This document shows, in pieces, positions 39,742-48,935 of a stretch of DNA of 64,000 bases (the stretch's first letter is position 1; the number at the start of each line of letters is the position of its first letter). Both the position numbers and the translations under genes were made by a program. The notes beneath the pieces are model-generated. The model was given only the letters and a program-made list of their open reading frames with translations, had not been told where the DNA came from and ran no database searches. The stretch comes from Candidatus Protistibacter heckmannii. GTDB taxonomy: Bacteria; Pseudomonadota; Gammaproteobacteria; Burkholderiales; Burkholderiaceae. The stretch is taken from contig JALBVF010000003.1 in assembly GCA_025050535.1 (NCBI GenBank), positions 124,001 to 188,000 on the forward strand, written 5' to 3'.

Positions 39742-40010
39742 TGGCCGGTATCCGGCCTTTCGCCGATGGTCAGGCGGCCGCGGATCCATTGCCGGCACAC
39801 CCACTCCACTGTCATCAGCAAGCCAATCGGCACATAGGAGATGGCGCCGTTGTACAGCGACCAGACCTGCATGCTAGAGAACAAGGCGGTGTACAAGGTG
39901 ATTCCGCCGTTCAGCACGAAAAACACGCACCAGACGATCGTCACTTTGCGGATATACGGCAGCGCCCGCGAGCTGATCCGCACGATCCGCGCCGGCGAGC
40001 CGCTGAAGAT
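39738..40010 (-). pseudogene. COG4648-type membrane protein of the aryl-polyene locus, 5' truncated
   Basis: The C-terminal 90 or so residues of a small membrane protein commonly found in aryl-polyene clusters (RIVRISSRALPYIRKVTIVWCVFFVLNGGITLYTALF...VPIGLLMTVEWVCRQW). The N-terminal half is absent: upstream the DNA switches to the 3' part of lpxL on the opposite strand near 40010. Its TGA overlaps the ATG of the AMP-ligase gene. The gene marks one edge of the surviving cluster. Confidence 0.72.
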
Positions 40011-40011
40011 C

Positions 40012-40338
40012 TCGCCCGACATGGATTTCGGCCTGTGCGACTCCGAATTCGCGCCCTTTTTCGGCGTGCAGGCCTGCACGCTCGCCTCCGTGTCGCGCTT
40101 GGCGCGGGCCACCGGCGCGGCCATCGTCCCCGTCACTGCCGAAATGCTGCCCGTCTACCAGGGCTACGTCCTGCACATCCTGCCCGCCTGGACCGACTTC
40201 CCTGGCGACACCGTGCAAAGCGACCTGCGCCGCATGAACGCCTATTTCGAGTCGCGCATCCTGCCCGACCCGGCCCAGTACTACTGGGTCCACAAGCGCT
40301 TCAAGACCCGGCCCGATGGCGCACCCACGATTTACTAA
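40012..40338 (+). pseudogene. lpxL: Lipid A lauroyl acyltransferase (LpxL/HtrB), C-terminal fragment
   Basis: The last 105-110 residues of a lipid A late acyltransferase. PDMDFGLCDSEFAPFFGVQACTLASVSRLA matches the LpxL block around the PDQDYG-like motif, and NAYFESRILPDPAQYYWVHKRFKTRPDGAPTIY is the typical end. The N-terminal two thirds, with the HX4D catalytic motif, is missing, and the sequence to the left belongs to the polyene cluster. lpxL directly before dapF is a normal arrangement in Alcaligenaceae, so the right-hand side is ancestral and the left side is a rearrangement. Confidence 0.82.
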
Positions 40339-40356
40339 GTCGCTACAATCGCAAGC

Positions 40357-41250
40357 ATGAAACTCAAATTCACCAAGATGCACGGCGCGGGCAATGATTT
40401 CGTCGTCATCGACGCCATCGCCCAGGACGTCTCCAAGGTTACTTCCGAACAATGGCGCGCGCTCGCGCACCGCCAGTTCGGCGTGGGCGCCGACCAGATC
40501 CTGCTCGTCGAAAAAGCCTGCCGCCCCGACGCCGATTTCCGCTACCGCATCTTCAACGCTGACGGCGGCGAAGTCGAACAATGCGGCAACGGCTCGCGCT
40601 GCTTCGTGCGCTACGTCCACGACCACAGTCTCTCGCCTTCCACCACGCTGAGGGTGGAGGTCATGCGCGGCCTCATCACGCTGAACCTCACCGCCGACGG
40701 CCAGGTCTCCGTCGACATGGGCGCGCCCGCCTTCGAGGCCGACGAAATCCCCTTCCTCACCCACGGCCTGGCCGTGCGCCGCGAAGCGCAGGACACCCAA
40801 TACGCCATCCTCCTGCCCGAAGCCGGCACCGAGCGCTGGATCTCCGTCGTCTCCATGGGCAATCCGCACGCCGTGCAGCTCGTGCACGACGTCGACGCCG
40901 CCCCCGTGCGCGAAGAAGGCCCGCTCATCGAGCGCCACCCCACCTTCCCGCAGCGGGTCAACGCCGGCTACATGCAGATCGTCGACCGCGGCCACCTGCG
41001 CCTGCGCGTGTTCGAGCGCGGCGCAGGCGAAACCCTCTCCTGCGGCACCTGCGCCTGCGCCGCCGTGGTCGCCGGCATCCGCCGCGGCCTGCTCGACAGC
41101 TCCGTCAAGGTCGACACGCGCGGCGGCCAGCTCTTCATCCGCTGGGCGGGCCCCGGCAAGTCCGTCATGATGACCGGCCCGACCAAGAGCGTGTATGAAG
41201 GCGAGGTCGATCTCGAGGACCTGCAGCAGTCAGCCCTGGTGGCCGGGTAA
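40357..41250 (+). CDS. dapF: Diaminopimelate epimerase
   Basis: Converts LL- to meso-diaminopimelate for lysine and peptidoglycan. It has 297 residues. The first catalytic Cys (76) is in [10 protein letters not shown], and substrate-binding blocks [14 protein letters not shown] and GNPHAVQLV are normal. The second catalytic loop reads [13 protein letters not shown] where almost all family members have CGTGACA. A GGC-to-TGC change puts Cys next to the active site. The catalytic Cys itself is kept. The gene follows the lpxL fragment and precedes a patatin-like gene by seven bases. Confidence 0.93.
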   Translation: MKLKFTKMHGAGNDFVVIDAIAQDVSKVTSEQWRALAHRQFGVGADQILLVEKACRPDADFRYRIFNADGGEVEQCGNGSRCFVRYVHDHSLSPSTTLRVEVMRGLITLNLTADGQVSVDMGAPAFEADEIPFLTHGLAVRREAQDTQYAILLPEAGTERWISVVSMGNPHAVQLVHDVDAAPVREEGPLIERHPTFPQRVNAGYMQIVDRGHLRLRVFERGAGETLSCGTCACAAVVAGIRRGLLDSSVKVDTRGGQLFIRWAGPGKSVMMTGPTKSVYEGEVDLEDLQQSALVAG

Positions 41251-41257
41251 GGCGCGC

Positions 41258-42127
41258 ATGTTCGACCAGGTCGTCTTCGCCGGCGGCGGCAACCGCTGCT
41301 GGTGGCAGGTCGGCTTCTGGCGGCGCGTCGCCCCCGAACTCAAGCTGCGCCCGCGCATCATCACCGCCATCAGCGCCGGCGCGGCCACCTCCGCCATGCT
41401 CTACACCCGCGACCCCTTCTGGGTCATGGACTACTACGCGCGCGTGCTCGCCGGCAACCCGAAGAACTTCTATCGCGAAAACCTCCTCAAGCCCGGTAAG
41501 AGCGTCTTCCCGCACTACCGCATCTACCGCCAGGCCCTGCTCGACATCTACGCCGGCCAGATGGACAAGTTCCAGGACGCGCCCGAGATCCGCGTCGGCG
41601 TCTCGCACATCATGCGCTGGCTCGGTCCGCGCAGCGCCGTCGCCGCCGGCCTCATCGCCTACAACATCGACAAGCACTGGCGCAAAACCATGAACCCCAC
41701 CCTGGGCCGCAAGCTCGGCTTCCAACCCGAATTCGCGCGGGTCCAGGACTGCGCCGACGAAGCCGAACTCGCCGACCTCGTGCTCCAGTCCTCCTGCACC
41801 GCGCCCTTCACGCCCGTGCTGCGGCGTCAGGGCCGCGCCGTGCTCGACGGCGGCATGGTCGGCAACGTGCCGGTGGACGCCCTGGATCAGATACCGGGCT
41901 TGGTGCTGGTGATGGTCACGCGTCTGTATCCGCGGCCCAAGACCTTCCGCGTCGATCATCCCGTGCCCGGCGGCGTGCAGGCGCGCGTCTACGTGCAACC
42001 CTCCGAGAATGTGCCCATCGCCAGCTGGGACTACACCAGGCCGGAGATGATGCGGCCCGCTTACGACCTGGGCTGGGAAGGCGGCGCGCGCTTTCTCGAC
42101 GCGCTGTCCGCGACGCTGCGGATGTAA
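41258..42127 (+). CDS. Patatin-like phospholipase
   Basis: Predicted acyl hydrolase of 289 residues. The oxyanion-hole motif is FAGGGNRCWWQVGFW, the nucleophile elbow is AISAGAATSAM (Ser in ISAGA, slightly off the G-x-S-x-G consensus), and the dyad Asp is in VLDGGMVGNVPVD. Start ATG 41258 follows the dapF stop by seven bases, so they are probably co-transcribed. It has no signal peptide, and its substrate is unknown. Confidence 0.82.
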   Translation: MFDQVVFAGGGNRCWWQVGFWRRVAPELKLRPRIITAISAGAATSAMLYTRDPFWVMDYYARVLAGNPKNFYRENLLKPGKSVFPHYRIYRQALLDIYAGQMDKFQDAPEIRVGVSHIMRWLGPRSAVAAGLIAYNIDKHWRKTMNPTLGRKLGFQPEFARVQDCADEAELADLVLQSSCTAPFTPVLRRQGRAVLDGGMVGNVPVDALDQIPGLVLVMVTRLYPRPKTFRVDHPVPGGVQARVYVQPSENVPIASWDYTRPEMMRPAYDLGWEGGARFLDALSATLRM

Positions 42128-42155
42128 AAAGCCCGCGGGGCGGGCCGCGGGCGGG
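42126..42155 (-). terminator. Terminator between convergent patatin-like and phosphoesterase genes
   Basis: The inverted repeat GCCCGCGG...CCGCGGGC, with AAAAA on its plus-strand left side, becomes a stem followed by TTTTTA on the minus strand. It is placed to end the minus-strand phosphoesterase transcript about 75 bases after its stop. Confidence 0.6.
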
Positions 42156-42228
42156 ATTGAAGGGGGGGGGTGCGAAAGAGCGTGCGGAGGTTTGCGCCGC
42201 GTGCGCAGAGATGCGCGCCGAGATGCAT

Positions 42229-43503
42229 TCAGGCCGCCACCAGCCTCAGCCGCGTGATCTCCGAAGGCGCCAGGAAGCGCTTGGGCGGACCCCAATAGCC
42301 AGTTCCCCGGCTCGTATACACCCACAGCTCGCGCAGCCGGTTCAGGCCGGCCGTGAAAGGCTGCTGCATCGGCACGAAGAAATTCCAGGGGCAGAACTGG
42401 CCGCCGTGCGTATGGCCCGAAATCTGCAGATCGAAGCCCGCCTCCGCCGCCGCGAAGGCCGAGCGCGGCTGGTGCGCCAGCAGCAGCCGCGCGCCCACGC
42501 CCACCACCCGGCCCGCGCCGTCGCCGCCACGGCTAGCGCTGCTGCCGCTTCCGTGCCGCGTTTGCGCTTCCGCCCCGGACGGCGCCTGCGCCCTGGAGCC
42601 CTCGCCGCGCCCGCCTCCCAGCATGCGCGCCGGGCCGTTGGCCATCGCCTTGTGCGGATCGCTGCGATGCGTCTCGTCGAATTGATGCGCGCTGTAATCG
42701 GCCACGCCCGCCACCAGCAGCGATTCGCCCTCGTACGCCAGCAGCACGTGCTCGTTCATCAGCACCGTCAGCCCCAGGCGGCGCACCTCCACGATCCACT
42801 CATGCGCGCTCGAGTAGTACTCATGGTTACCCGTGACAAAATACGCGCCGTGCCGCGCCTGCAGCCCCGCCAGCGGCTCCGTGTGCGGCGCCAGCCGGCC
42901 CACGCTGCCGTCCACCAGATCGCCAGTCACCGCGATCAGGTCCGCGCCCAGCGCGTTCACCCGGTCCACGATGCGCTGCAGATACCCGCGCTTGATCGTC
43001 GGGCCCACGTGGATATCGCTGATCTGCGCGATCGTGAAGCCGTGCAGCCCCGGCGGCAGCCAGGCGATCTGCACGTCCACCTCCACCACGCCCGCCAGAC
43101 GCCGCGCGTTGATCAAGCCGATCAAGGTCGTCAGCGCCGCCAACCCCAGGGCCAGCGCCGCCGACCAGGCCAACGCCGCCTCCCCCGCGCCGCCCAGCAG
43201 CGCCGCCGTGCCCAGGCCCAGGTCGCGCAGCAGCGTCAGCGCCAGCAAGGAAGAGAATAAACCCATCGCCAGCATCCCCACCCAGGCCAGCGGGTCGGCC
43301 AGCGGGTCGGCCAGCGGCTGGCGCGCGACAAACCGCGAGAGCAGCCCGACCGGGATCAGCAGCACCGAGGCCGCCAGCCAGGCCGCGCCCAGCGCCTTGA
43401 ACGCGGCGGCAACCGGCAGATCGGGCAGGATCCGCCAGCCGATATACACGTGCAGGAGGGTGATGAGGGAGAGAACCGTGAGGATAAAACCGCGTCGGGG
43501 CAT
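42229..43503 (-). CDS. Membrane-anchored metallophosphoesterase (YkuE/YaeI-like)
   Basis: Calcineurin-like phosphoesterase with an N-terminal membrane part: four hydrophobic helices in residues 5-135. The dimetal site motifs are QISDIHVG, GDLVDG, GNHEYY and ISGHTHGGQFCPW in the canonical order. Between NGPARM and LLLAHQPRS lies an unusual 40-45-residue Gly/Ser/Ala/Arg-rich insertion absent from typical relatives; the total is 424 residues. The substrate is unknown. Relatives act on lipid or nucleotide phosphodiesters. Intact. Confidence 0.86.
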   Translation of the reverse strand: MPRRGFILTVLSLITLLHVYIGWRILPDLPVAAAFKALGAAWLAASVLLIPVGLLSRFVARQPLADPLADPLAWVGMLAMGLFSSLLALTLLRDLGLGTAALLGGAGEAALAWSAALALGLAALTTLIGLINARRLAGVVEVDVQIAWLPPGLHGFTIAQISDIHVGPTIKRGYLQRIVDRVNALGADLIAVTGDLVDGSVGRLAPHTEPLAGLQARHGAYFVTGNHEYYSSAHEWIVEVRRLGLTVLMNEHVLLAYEGESLLVAGVADYSAHQFDETHRSDPHKAMANGPARMLGGGRGEGSRAQAPSGAEAQTRHGSGSSASRGGDGAGRVVGVGARLLLAHQPRSAFAAAEAGFDLQISGHTHGGQFCPWNFFVPMQQPFTAGLNRLRELWVYTSRGTGYWGPPKRFLAPSEITRLRLVAA

Positions 43504-43663
43504 GGCATTCCCTGCGGGTTGGCCGCTTTGGCAAAGCCACGGCGATGTCCGTATGTGCCGCCGCGCGCACGGAATTCAAGCGTGGGCCGGCAAATTCAGC
43601 GCCGCGCCGGATCCGTCCGGACAAGGCTGGCGGTCCCGCGTCCTTCGGCCGGCCCGAACTGCT

Positions 43664-44445
43664 TCAGGGCGCCTTCGCCGCCATCCGCTCCGCGGAGAGC
43701 GACATATAAATGAAATGGCGGCGGCCGTGAACGCCGCCGCCGCCCAGGACAACGCAGCCGGCCCCGGCGCGGCGTACAGCAGCCCGCCCACGGCCGAGCC
43801 GATCGCCTAGCCGATATAGATCGCCGAGGAATTCAGCGACACCGCCACCGGCGCCAGCGGCCCCGCCATCCAGATCCAGGCCTCGCGGCTGATCGGCGCG
43901 GTGAACAGCCCGCCGGGCAGCACACGCCAGACCAGGGCCGCGCCCAGCACCGACATCGCCGCGCGCCAGCCCCAGGCCGCGCCGATCGCGTGGCCCAGCG
44001 GCAGGCCCAGCACCGAGGCGATGCTCCAGCCCAGGAAAATCGTGCCCACCACCTTGCCGCGCTCGGCCTGCGGCACCAGCAGCGACACCGTGGCGGCCGC
44101 CTGCGGCGTGAAGATCGCCGAGCCGAAGGCGCTCAGGAAGCGCATGCCCAGCAGCAGGCCCAGCGAATCGGCCAGGGCGCTGGCCGCATGGCCCAGGGCG
44201 AAGATACTCAGCGCCACGGTCAGAAGCAGCCGGCGCTCCACCCGGCTCGCCAGACTGGCGAACAGCGGCGCCCCCAGGCAGCAGGAAACCGCGAAGGCGG
44301 TGATAAGTTGGCCGGCCTCCGGGACGGAAATGCCCATGCCGGAAGAAATTTTGTTCAACGTCCCCGACACAATCATGGTGCCGGTATCTATCACAAAATT
44401 GCCGAACCCAAGGATAAGCAACTGAAAAGACACAGTTTTTGACAT
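43664..44445 (-). pseudogene. MFS drug/sugar efflux transporter with large internal deletion and TAG
   Basis: Major facilitator of the AraJ/Bcr type. The first six TM helices are present from MSKTVSFQLLILGFGNFVID (44445) through AAWGWRAAMSVLGAAL. After PISREAWIWMAG the sequence jumps to LAPVAVSLNSSAIYIG, near TM11, so about 110 residues (TM7-10) are missing. A TAG at the complement of 43807-43809 replaces the Gln of IGQAIGSAVGGLL. The C-terminal tail is shifted again near 43710. It is divergent from pckG. Certainly inactive. Confidence 0.86.
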
Positions 44446-44504
44446 ACCTTGGACACAAAATCCTGGCAGACAGGATAGTGCGTCGCAAAACAATAGGGGG
44501 GAGG

Positions 44505-44525
44505 GCGCCGGAGTATACTCTGCAC
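44505..44525 (+). promoter_or_regulatory. Palindromic -10-like element upstream of pckG
   Basis: GAGTATACTC is a perfect 10-bp palindrome containing TATACT at about 44511-44520, roughly 120 bases before the pckG start. It could serve as a -10 box or an operator. No convincing -35 is seen at the right distance, so the call is tentative. Confidence 0.25.
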
Positions 44526-44638
44526 CCATTTAAGCCGCTGGGAGGCACGCAGCCGGCGTTTGCAGGAGGGGGGCAGCCCCTTCGATCCGCCGAAACTTCG
44601 CTGGGCCCGGCGCAGGATTTCTTAATTTGGAGTACTCC

Positions 44639-46504
44639 ATGAATCAATTCGCCATGCAGGGCGTTCCGGCCCTGAACGTGCCTGACTATGTAAAACACCA
44701 AAAACTGATTGCCTGGATCGGCGAGATCGCCGCCCTCACCAAGCCCGACAGCATCTACTGGTGCGACGGCTCGGAAGCCGAATACGACCGCCTGTGCGCG
44801 CAGATGGTCGCGGCGGGCACGCTCAAGAAGCTCAACCCGGCCAAGCGCGCCAACTCCTACCTCGCCCTGTCCGACCCCTCGGACGTCGCCCGCGTGGAAG
44901 ACCGCACCTTCATCTGCACCGACAAGAAGGAAGACGCCGGCCCCACCAACAACTGGATCGCCCCCGGCGAAATGCGCGCCACCCTGGGCCAACTGTTCGA
45001 CGGCTGCATGCGCGGCCGCACCCTCTACGTCGTGCCCTTCTCCATGGGCCCGCTCGGTTCACACATCGCCCACATCGGCATCGAGCTCTCCGACAGCCCC
45101 TACGTGGTCGTCAACATGCGCCTGATGACCCGCATGGGCCGCGCCGTCTACGACGTGCTCGGCACGGGCGGCGAATTCGTCCCCTGCGTGCACACCGTGA
45201 GCAAGCCTCTGGAACAAGGCGAGAAGGACGTCGCCTGGCCCTGCAACAGCACCAAGTACATCGTGCACTTCCCCGCCAGCCAGGAAATCTGGTCCTTCGG
45301 CTCTGGCTACGGCGGCAACGCGCTGTTGGGCAAGAAGTGCTTCGCGCTGCGCATCGCCTCCACCATGGGCCGCGACCAGGGCTGGCTCGCCGAGCACATG
45401 CTCATTCTCGGCGTGACCTCCCCAGAGGGCAAGAAACACCACGTGGCCGCCGCCTTCCCCTCGGCCTGCGGCAAGACCAACTTCGCCATGCAGATCCCGC
45501 CCGCCAGCTTTGACGGCTGGAAGGTCTCCACCATCGGCGACGACATCGCCTGGATCAAGCCCGGCAAGGACGGCCGCCTCTACGCCATCAACCCCGAAGC
45601 GGGTTACTTCGGCGTGGCCCCCGGCACCAACGACAAGACCAACCCGAACTGCATGGCCTCCCTGAACAAGGACGTCATCTTCACCAACGTCGCGCTGACC
45701 GACGACGGCGACGTCTGGTGGGAAGGCATGACCAAGGAAGCCCCGGCCCACCTGATCGACTGGCAGGGCAAGGACTGGACACCCGAGGACGGCAAGGCCG
45801 GCCGCAAGGCGGCCCACCCCAACGCCCGCTTCACCGTGGCCGCCACCAACAACCCGGTGCTCGACCCCGAGTGGGACAACCCCGCCGGCGTGGCCATCGA
45901 CGCCTTCATCTTCGGCGGCCGCCGCAGCACCACCGTGCCCCTGGTCACCCAGGCACGCGACTGGGTCGAAGGCGTGTACATGGCCGCGACCATGGGCTCG
46001 GAGACCACCGCCGCCGCCGCTGGCGCGCAAGGCGTGGTCCGCCGCGACCCCTTCGCCATGCTACCATTCGCCGGCTACAACATGAGCGACTACTTCCAGC
46101 ACTGGCTCAACCTGGGCAAGCAGCTTGGCGACGCCGTGAAGGCCAGCGGCGCCAAGCTGCCCGCCATCTTCTGCGTCAACTGGTTCCGCAAGGGCCCCGA
46201 CGGCCAGTTCGTCTGGCCCGGCTACGGCGAGAACATGCGCGTGCTCAAGTGGATGCTCGAGCGCGTCGAAGGCAAGGCCAGCGGCTCGGAGAACGTCTTC
46301 GGCGTGACCCCGCGCTACAACGACCTCGACTGGAAGGGCCTGGACTTCACCGCCAGCCAGTTCGATACCGTCACCTCGATCGACAAGGCCGCCTGGCAGG
46401 AAGAATTCAAGCTGCACGCCGACCTGTTCAAGAAGCTCGAATACCACCTGCCCAAGGAACTGATCGAGACCAAGGCCAAGCTGGAACAGCGCCTCAGCGC
46501 CTGA
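44639..46504 (+). CDS. pckG: Phosphoenolpyruvate carboxykinase (GTP)
   Basis: GTP-dependent enzyme converting oxaloacetate to PEP, the entry to gluconeogenesis. It has 621 residues. The P-loop is [15 protein letters not shown] with the reactive Cys of the GTP class, the metal motif is [12 protein letters not shown], the substrate motif is [15 protein letters not shown], and [14 protein letters not shown] is diagnostic of the GTP family. The start ATG 44639 has a GGAG ribosome site eight bases upstream. A GTP-type enzyme rather than the ATP type is usual in Bordetella-like genera. Intact. Confidence 0.96.
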   Translation: MNQFAMQGVPALNVPDYVKHQKLIAWIGEIAALTKPDSIYWCDGSEAEYDRLCAQMVAAGTLKKLNPAKRANSYLALSDPSDVARVEDRTFICTDKKEDAGPTNNWIAPGEMRATLGQLFDGCMRGRTLYVVPFSMGPLGSHIAHIGIELSDSPYVVVNMRLMTRMGRAVYDVLGTGGEFVPCVHTVSKPLEQGEKDVAWPCNSTKYIVHFPASQEIWSFGSGYGGNALLGKKCFALRIASTMGRDQGWLAEHMLILGVTSPEGKKHHVAAAFPSACGKTNFAMQIPPASFDGWKVSTIGDDIAWIKPGKDGRLYAINPEAGYFGVAPGTNDKTNPNCMASLNKDVIFTNVALTDDGDVWWEGMTKEAPAHLIDWQGKDWTPEDGKAGRKAAHPNARFTVAATNNPVLDPEWDNPAGVAIDAFIFGGRRSTTVPLVTQARDWVEGVYMAATMGSETTAAAAGAQGVVRRDPFAMLPFAGYNMSDYFQHWLNLGKQLGDAVKASGAKLPAIFCVNWFRKGPDGQFVWPGYGENMRVLKWMLERVEGKASGSENVFGVTPRYNDLDWKGLDFTASQFDTVTSIDKAAWQEEFKLHADLFKKLEYHLPKELIETKAKLEQRLSA

Positions 46505-46618
46505 TCCCCCCAGACGTGCTGGGGACGGCCTGATCTCCCCCGCCGCGCACAGGACAGAGGCGCACAGCCTTCGGCCAGCGCGCCGCCGCCACGGTCCAGA
46601 TCCGGTTCCGACCCGACC

Positions 46619-48838
46619 ATGACCCTCACACCCGTCCGTGCCGGCTTCGACGGCGCGGGCGTTCCTTTTTCCAGCGAGTACGGCGACGTCTATCACAGCG
46701 CCGCCGGCGCGGCCGGGCAGGCGCGCCACGTCTTTCTCGGCGGTAACGGGCTGCCGGAACGCTGGCTGGCCGCACCGGCGTCCGATGCCGCCACGGCGTC
46801 CACGCCGGACGCTGGGTCCACGACCGGATCCGTCGCTGCCGCCACCCCGGGCGGCAAGCCCTTGCCGGGCCACTTCACCATTCTCGAGACCGGCTTCGGG
46901 CTGGGCGTGAATTTCCTCGCCACCTGGGCCGCCTGGAAAAAAACCAAGGCCGAGGCCGCCGCTACAGGCGCGGCCATGGTGCCGCGCCTACACTACGTCT
47001 CCATCGAAAAGCATCCCCTGCGCCGCGACGACCTCGCCCGCGTGTTCGCCGCCTGCACGCCGGAGGAGTGGGAGCCGCTCGTCCAGGCCCTGCTCGCCGC
47101 CTGGCCGGTGCTCACGCCGGGGCTGCACCGCATCGCGCTGCACGACGGCGGCGAACCCGGCCCCGTGCTCACCCTCGCGCTTGGCGACGCCGAAGACCTG
47201 CTGCCCAGGCTGCACGCCGGTGTGGACGCCTTCTATCTCGACGGCTTCTCGCCCGCCAAGAATCCGCAGATGTGGTCGCACGCCGTGCTCAAGCCTCTCG
47301 CGCGCCTCGCCCGCGAAGGCGCCACCCTCGCCACCTACACCGTGGCCGCCTCCGTGCGCGCCGCCCTCGCCGAAGCCGGCTTCACCGTGAGCAAACACCC
47401 CGGCTACGGCGGCAAGCGCGACATGCTCGCCGGCGTCTTCGCGCCGCAATGGAAGCTGCGCCGGCATGCGCCACCCGAGGCGCTGCCTGCCTCGCCTGCC
47501 GCACCAAGCTTGGTGCCCGCGCCGGCGTCCTCATCCGCGCCCGCATCGGGCGCGGAGCGGTGCGCCATCGTCGTGGGCGCGGGGCTGGCCGGCTGCGCGA
47601 CGGCCTGGGCCTTGGCGCGGCGCGGCTGGCAAGTGGATCTGATCGAGCGTCAGCTAACGCCGGCGCGTGAAACCTCGGCGCACGAGGCGGCGGTCCTTCA
47701 CCCGCTGCTGGCCGCGGATGACAACCTCGCGGCGCGCGCCACCCGCGCTGGCCTCTTGCTCGCCACGCGGCAATGGCAGGCGCTGCGCGCCCACGGCTTT
47801 CACTGGCATGCCGTCGGCGCGCGCGAAACCGCGCCCGGCCCGAAAGAGGTGGCGGCGCTCGAAGCCATGCTCGCCAAGCTCGCCTTCGACCCCGCCTTCG
47901 CCCGCTGGGACGCGGCGCGGCAATCCGCCGTCTATCCGCTCGCCGGCTGGTGCCATCCGCCCAGCCTCTGCGCGGCGATGCTCGACGCAGCGGGTGGCGC
48001 GGTGCGCGGGCATTACGGCGCATCGGCCGCGGCGCTACGCCGTGTCGGCGATGGGCAAGACGGCCCGTCAAGCAGCGAACGCGCCAAGCACGGCAAGGAG
48101 CCGATGGACGCAAACCTCGCCCCCGGCCAAGCCGGGCTGGGCGGCTTGCGAGGTGCATGGCAGGCCTTGGACGCGCAAGGCCGGGGCCTCGCGCAGGCGC
48201 CCGTCCTCGTCCTCGCCAACGCCCTGGAAGCGTGCGCGCTGCTGGCGGCCAGCGGCATCGCCAACGACGCCCTGCCGCTGCGCGGCGTGCGTGGACAAGT
48301 CAGCATGCTGCGGAAAACGGCGCCGCGGCTCGACACCGTCCTCTGTGGCGACGGCTACGCGCTGCAGACGGACAACGGCGATCTGCTCTTCGGCGCGAGC
48401 TACGGCGAGGACGATCCCGACATGGTCGTACGGAAGACGGAGCACGCGGAAAATCTCGTCCGCCTGAAACGGCTGCTCGGCAAGAACGCCTTTGCGGCGC
48501 TGCTGGGACTGCCTTCATCCCTGCAAGACCGGCTCGGCGCCTTCGTCGGCCAGCGCTGCGTCGCCCGCGATCGCATGCCTCTGATCGGCCGGCTCGCCGA
48601 CGAAGCCGCCGCGCTCGAGGACCGCGAAGCCTTGCGCGGCGCGCATCTACCCGATCTTCCCCGCCACGTCAGCCTCTACGCCGCGCTGGCCTTCGGCTCG
48701 CACGGGCTCAGCTGGGCGGGTCTGGCGGGCGAGCTGATCGCCGCCGAACTCGAGGGCGAGCCTGCAGCGCTCGAAACCGACCTGCTGGCGGCCGTCGATC
48801 CCGGCCGCTTCCTGCTCCGAAGCTTGCGCGGAAAATAG
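46619..48838 (+). CDS. mnmC: Bifunctional tRNA mnm5s2U34 methyltransferase/FAD oxidoreductase
   Basis: Completes the mnm5s2U modification at the wobble position of tRNAs. The N-terminal methyltransferase (DUF752) has ETGFGLGVNFLATWAAW and FYLDGFSPAKNPQMWS. A long Pro/Ala/Ser linker (about residues 280-315) leads to the C-terminal FAD domain with CAIVVGAGLAGCATAWALARRGWQVDLIER and the closing LAFGSHGLSWAGLAGELIAAEL. At 739 residues it is longer than most (620-680). The excess lies in three low-complexity stretches, including one near residues 55-80. Its end overlaps a run-on of the neighbouring ammonia-lyase remnant. Intact. Confidence 0.92.
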   Translation: MTLTPVRAGFDGAGVPFSSEYGDVYHSAAGAAGQARHVFLGGNGLPERWLAAPASDAATASTPDAGSTTGSVAAATPGGKPLPGHFTILETGFGLGVNFLATWAAWKKTKAEAAATGAAMVPRLHYVSIEKHPLRRDDLARVFAACTPEEWEPLVQALLAAWPVLTPGLHRIALHDGGEPGPVLTLALGDAEDLLPRLHAGVDAFYLDGFSPAKNPQMWSHAVLKPLARLAREGATLATYTVAASVRAALAEAGFTVSKHPGYGGKRDMLAGVFAPQWKLRRHAPPEALPASPAAPSLVPAPASSSAPASGAERCAIVVGAGLAGCATAWALARRGWQVDLIERQLTPARETSAHEAAVLHPLLAADDNLAARATRAGLLLATRQWQALRAHGFHWHAVGARETAPGPKEVAALEAMLAKLAFDPAFARWDAARQSAVYPLAGWCHPPSLCAAMLDAAGGAVRGHYGASAAALRRVGDGQDGPSSSERAKHGKEPMDANLAPGQAGLGGLRGAWQALDAQGRGLAQAPVLVLANALEACALLAASGIANDALPLRGVRGQVSMLRKTAPRLDTVLCGDGYALQTDNGDLLFGASYGEDDPDMVVRKTEHAENLVRLKRLLGKNAFAALLGLPSSLQDRLGAFVGQRCVARDRMPLIGRLADEAAALEDREALRGAHLPDLPRHVSLYAALAFGSHGLSWAGLAGELIAAELEGEPAALETDLLAAVDPGRFLLRSLRGK

Positions 48839-48935
48839 CCGGCATGGCCAGCTTCGCCGGACGCCCCGCGCGCGCAGGCGCGCCGGCGCCGGCACGACGG
48901 CCTCAGCCCCGCCTGCCGGCGAAAGCGCCTTTGCC

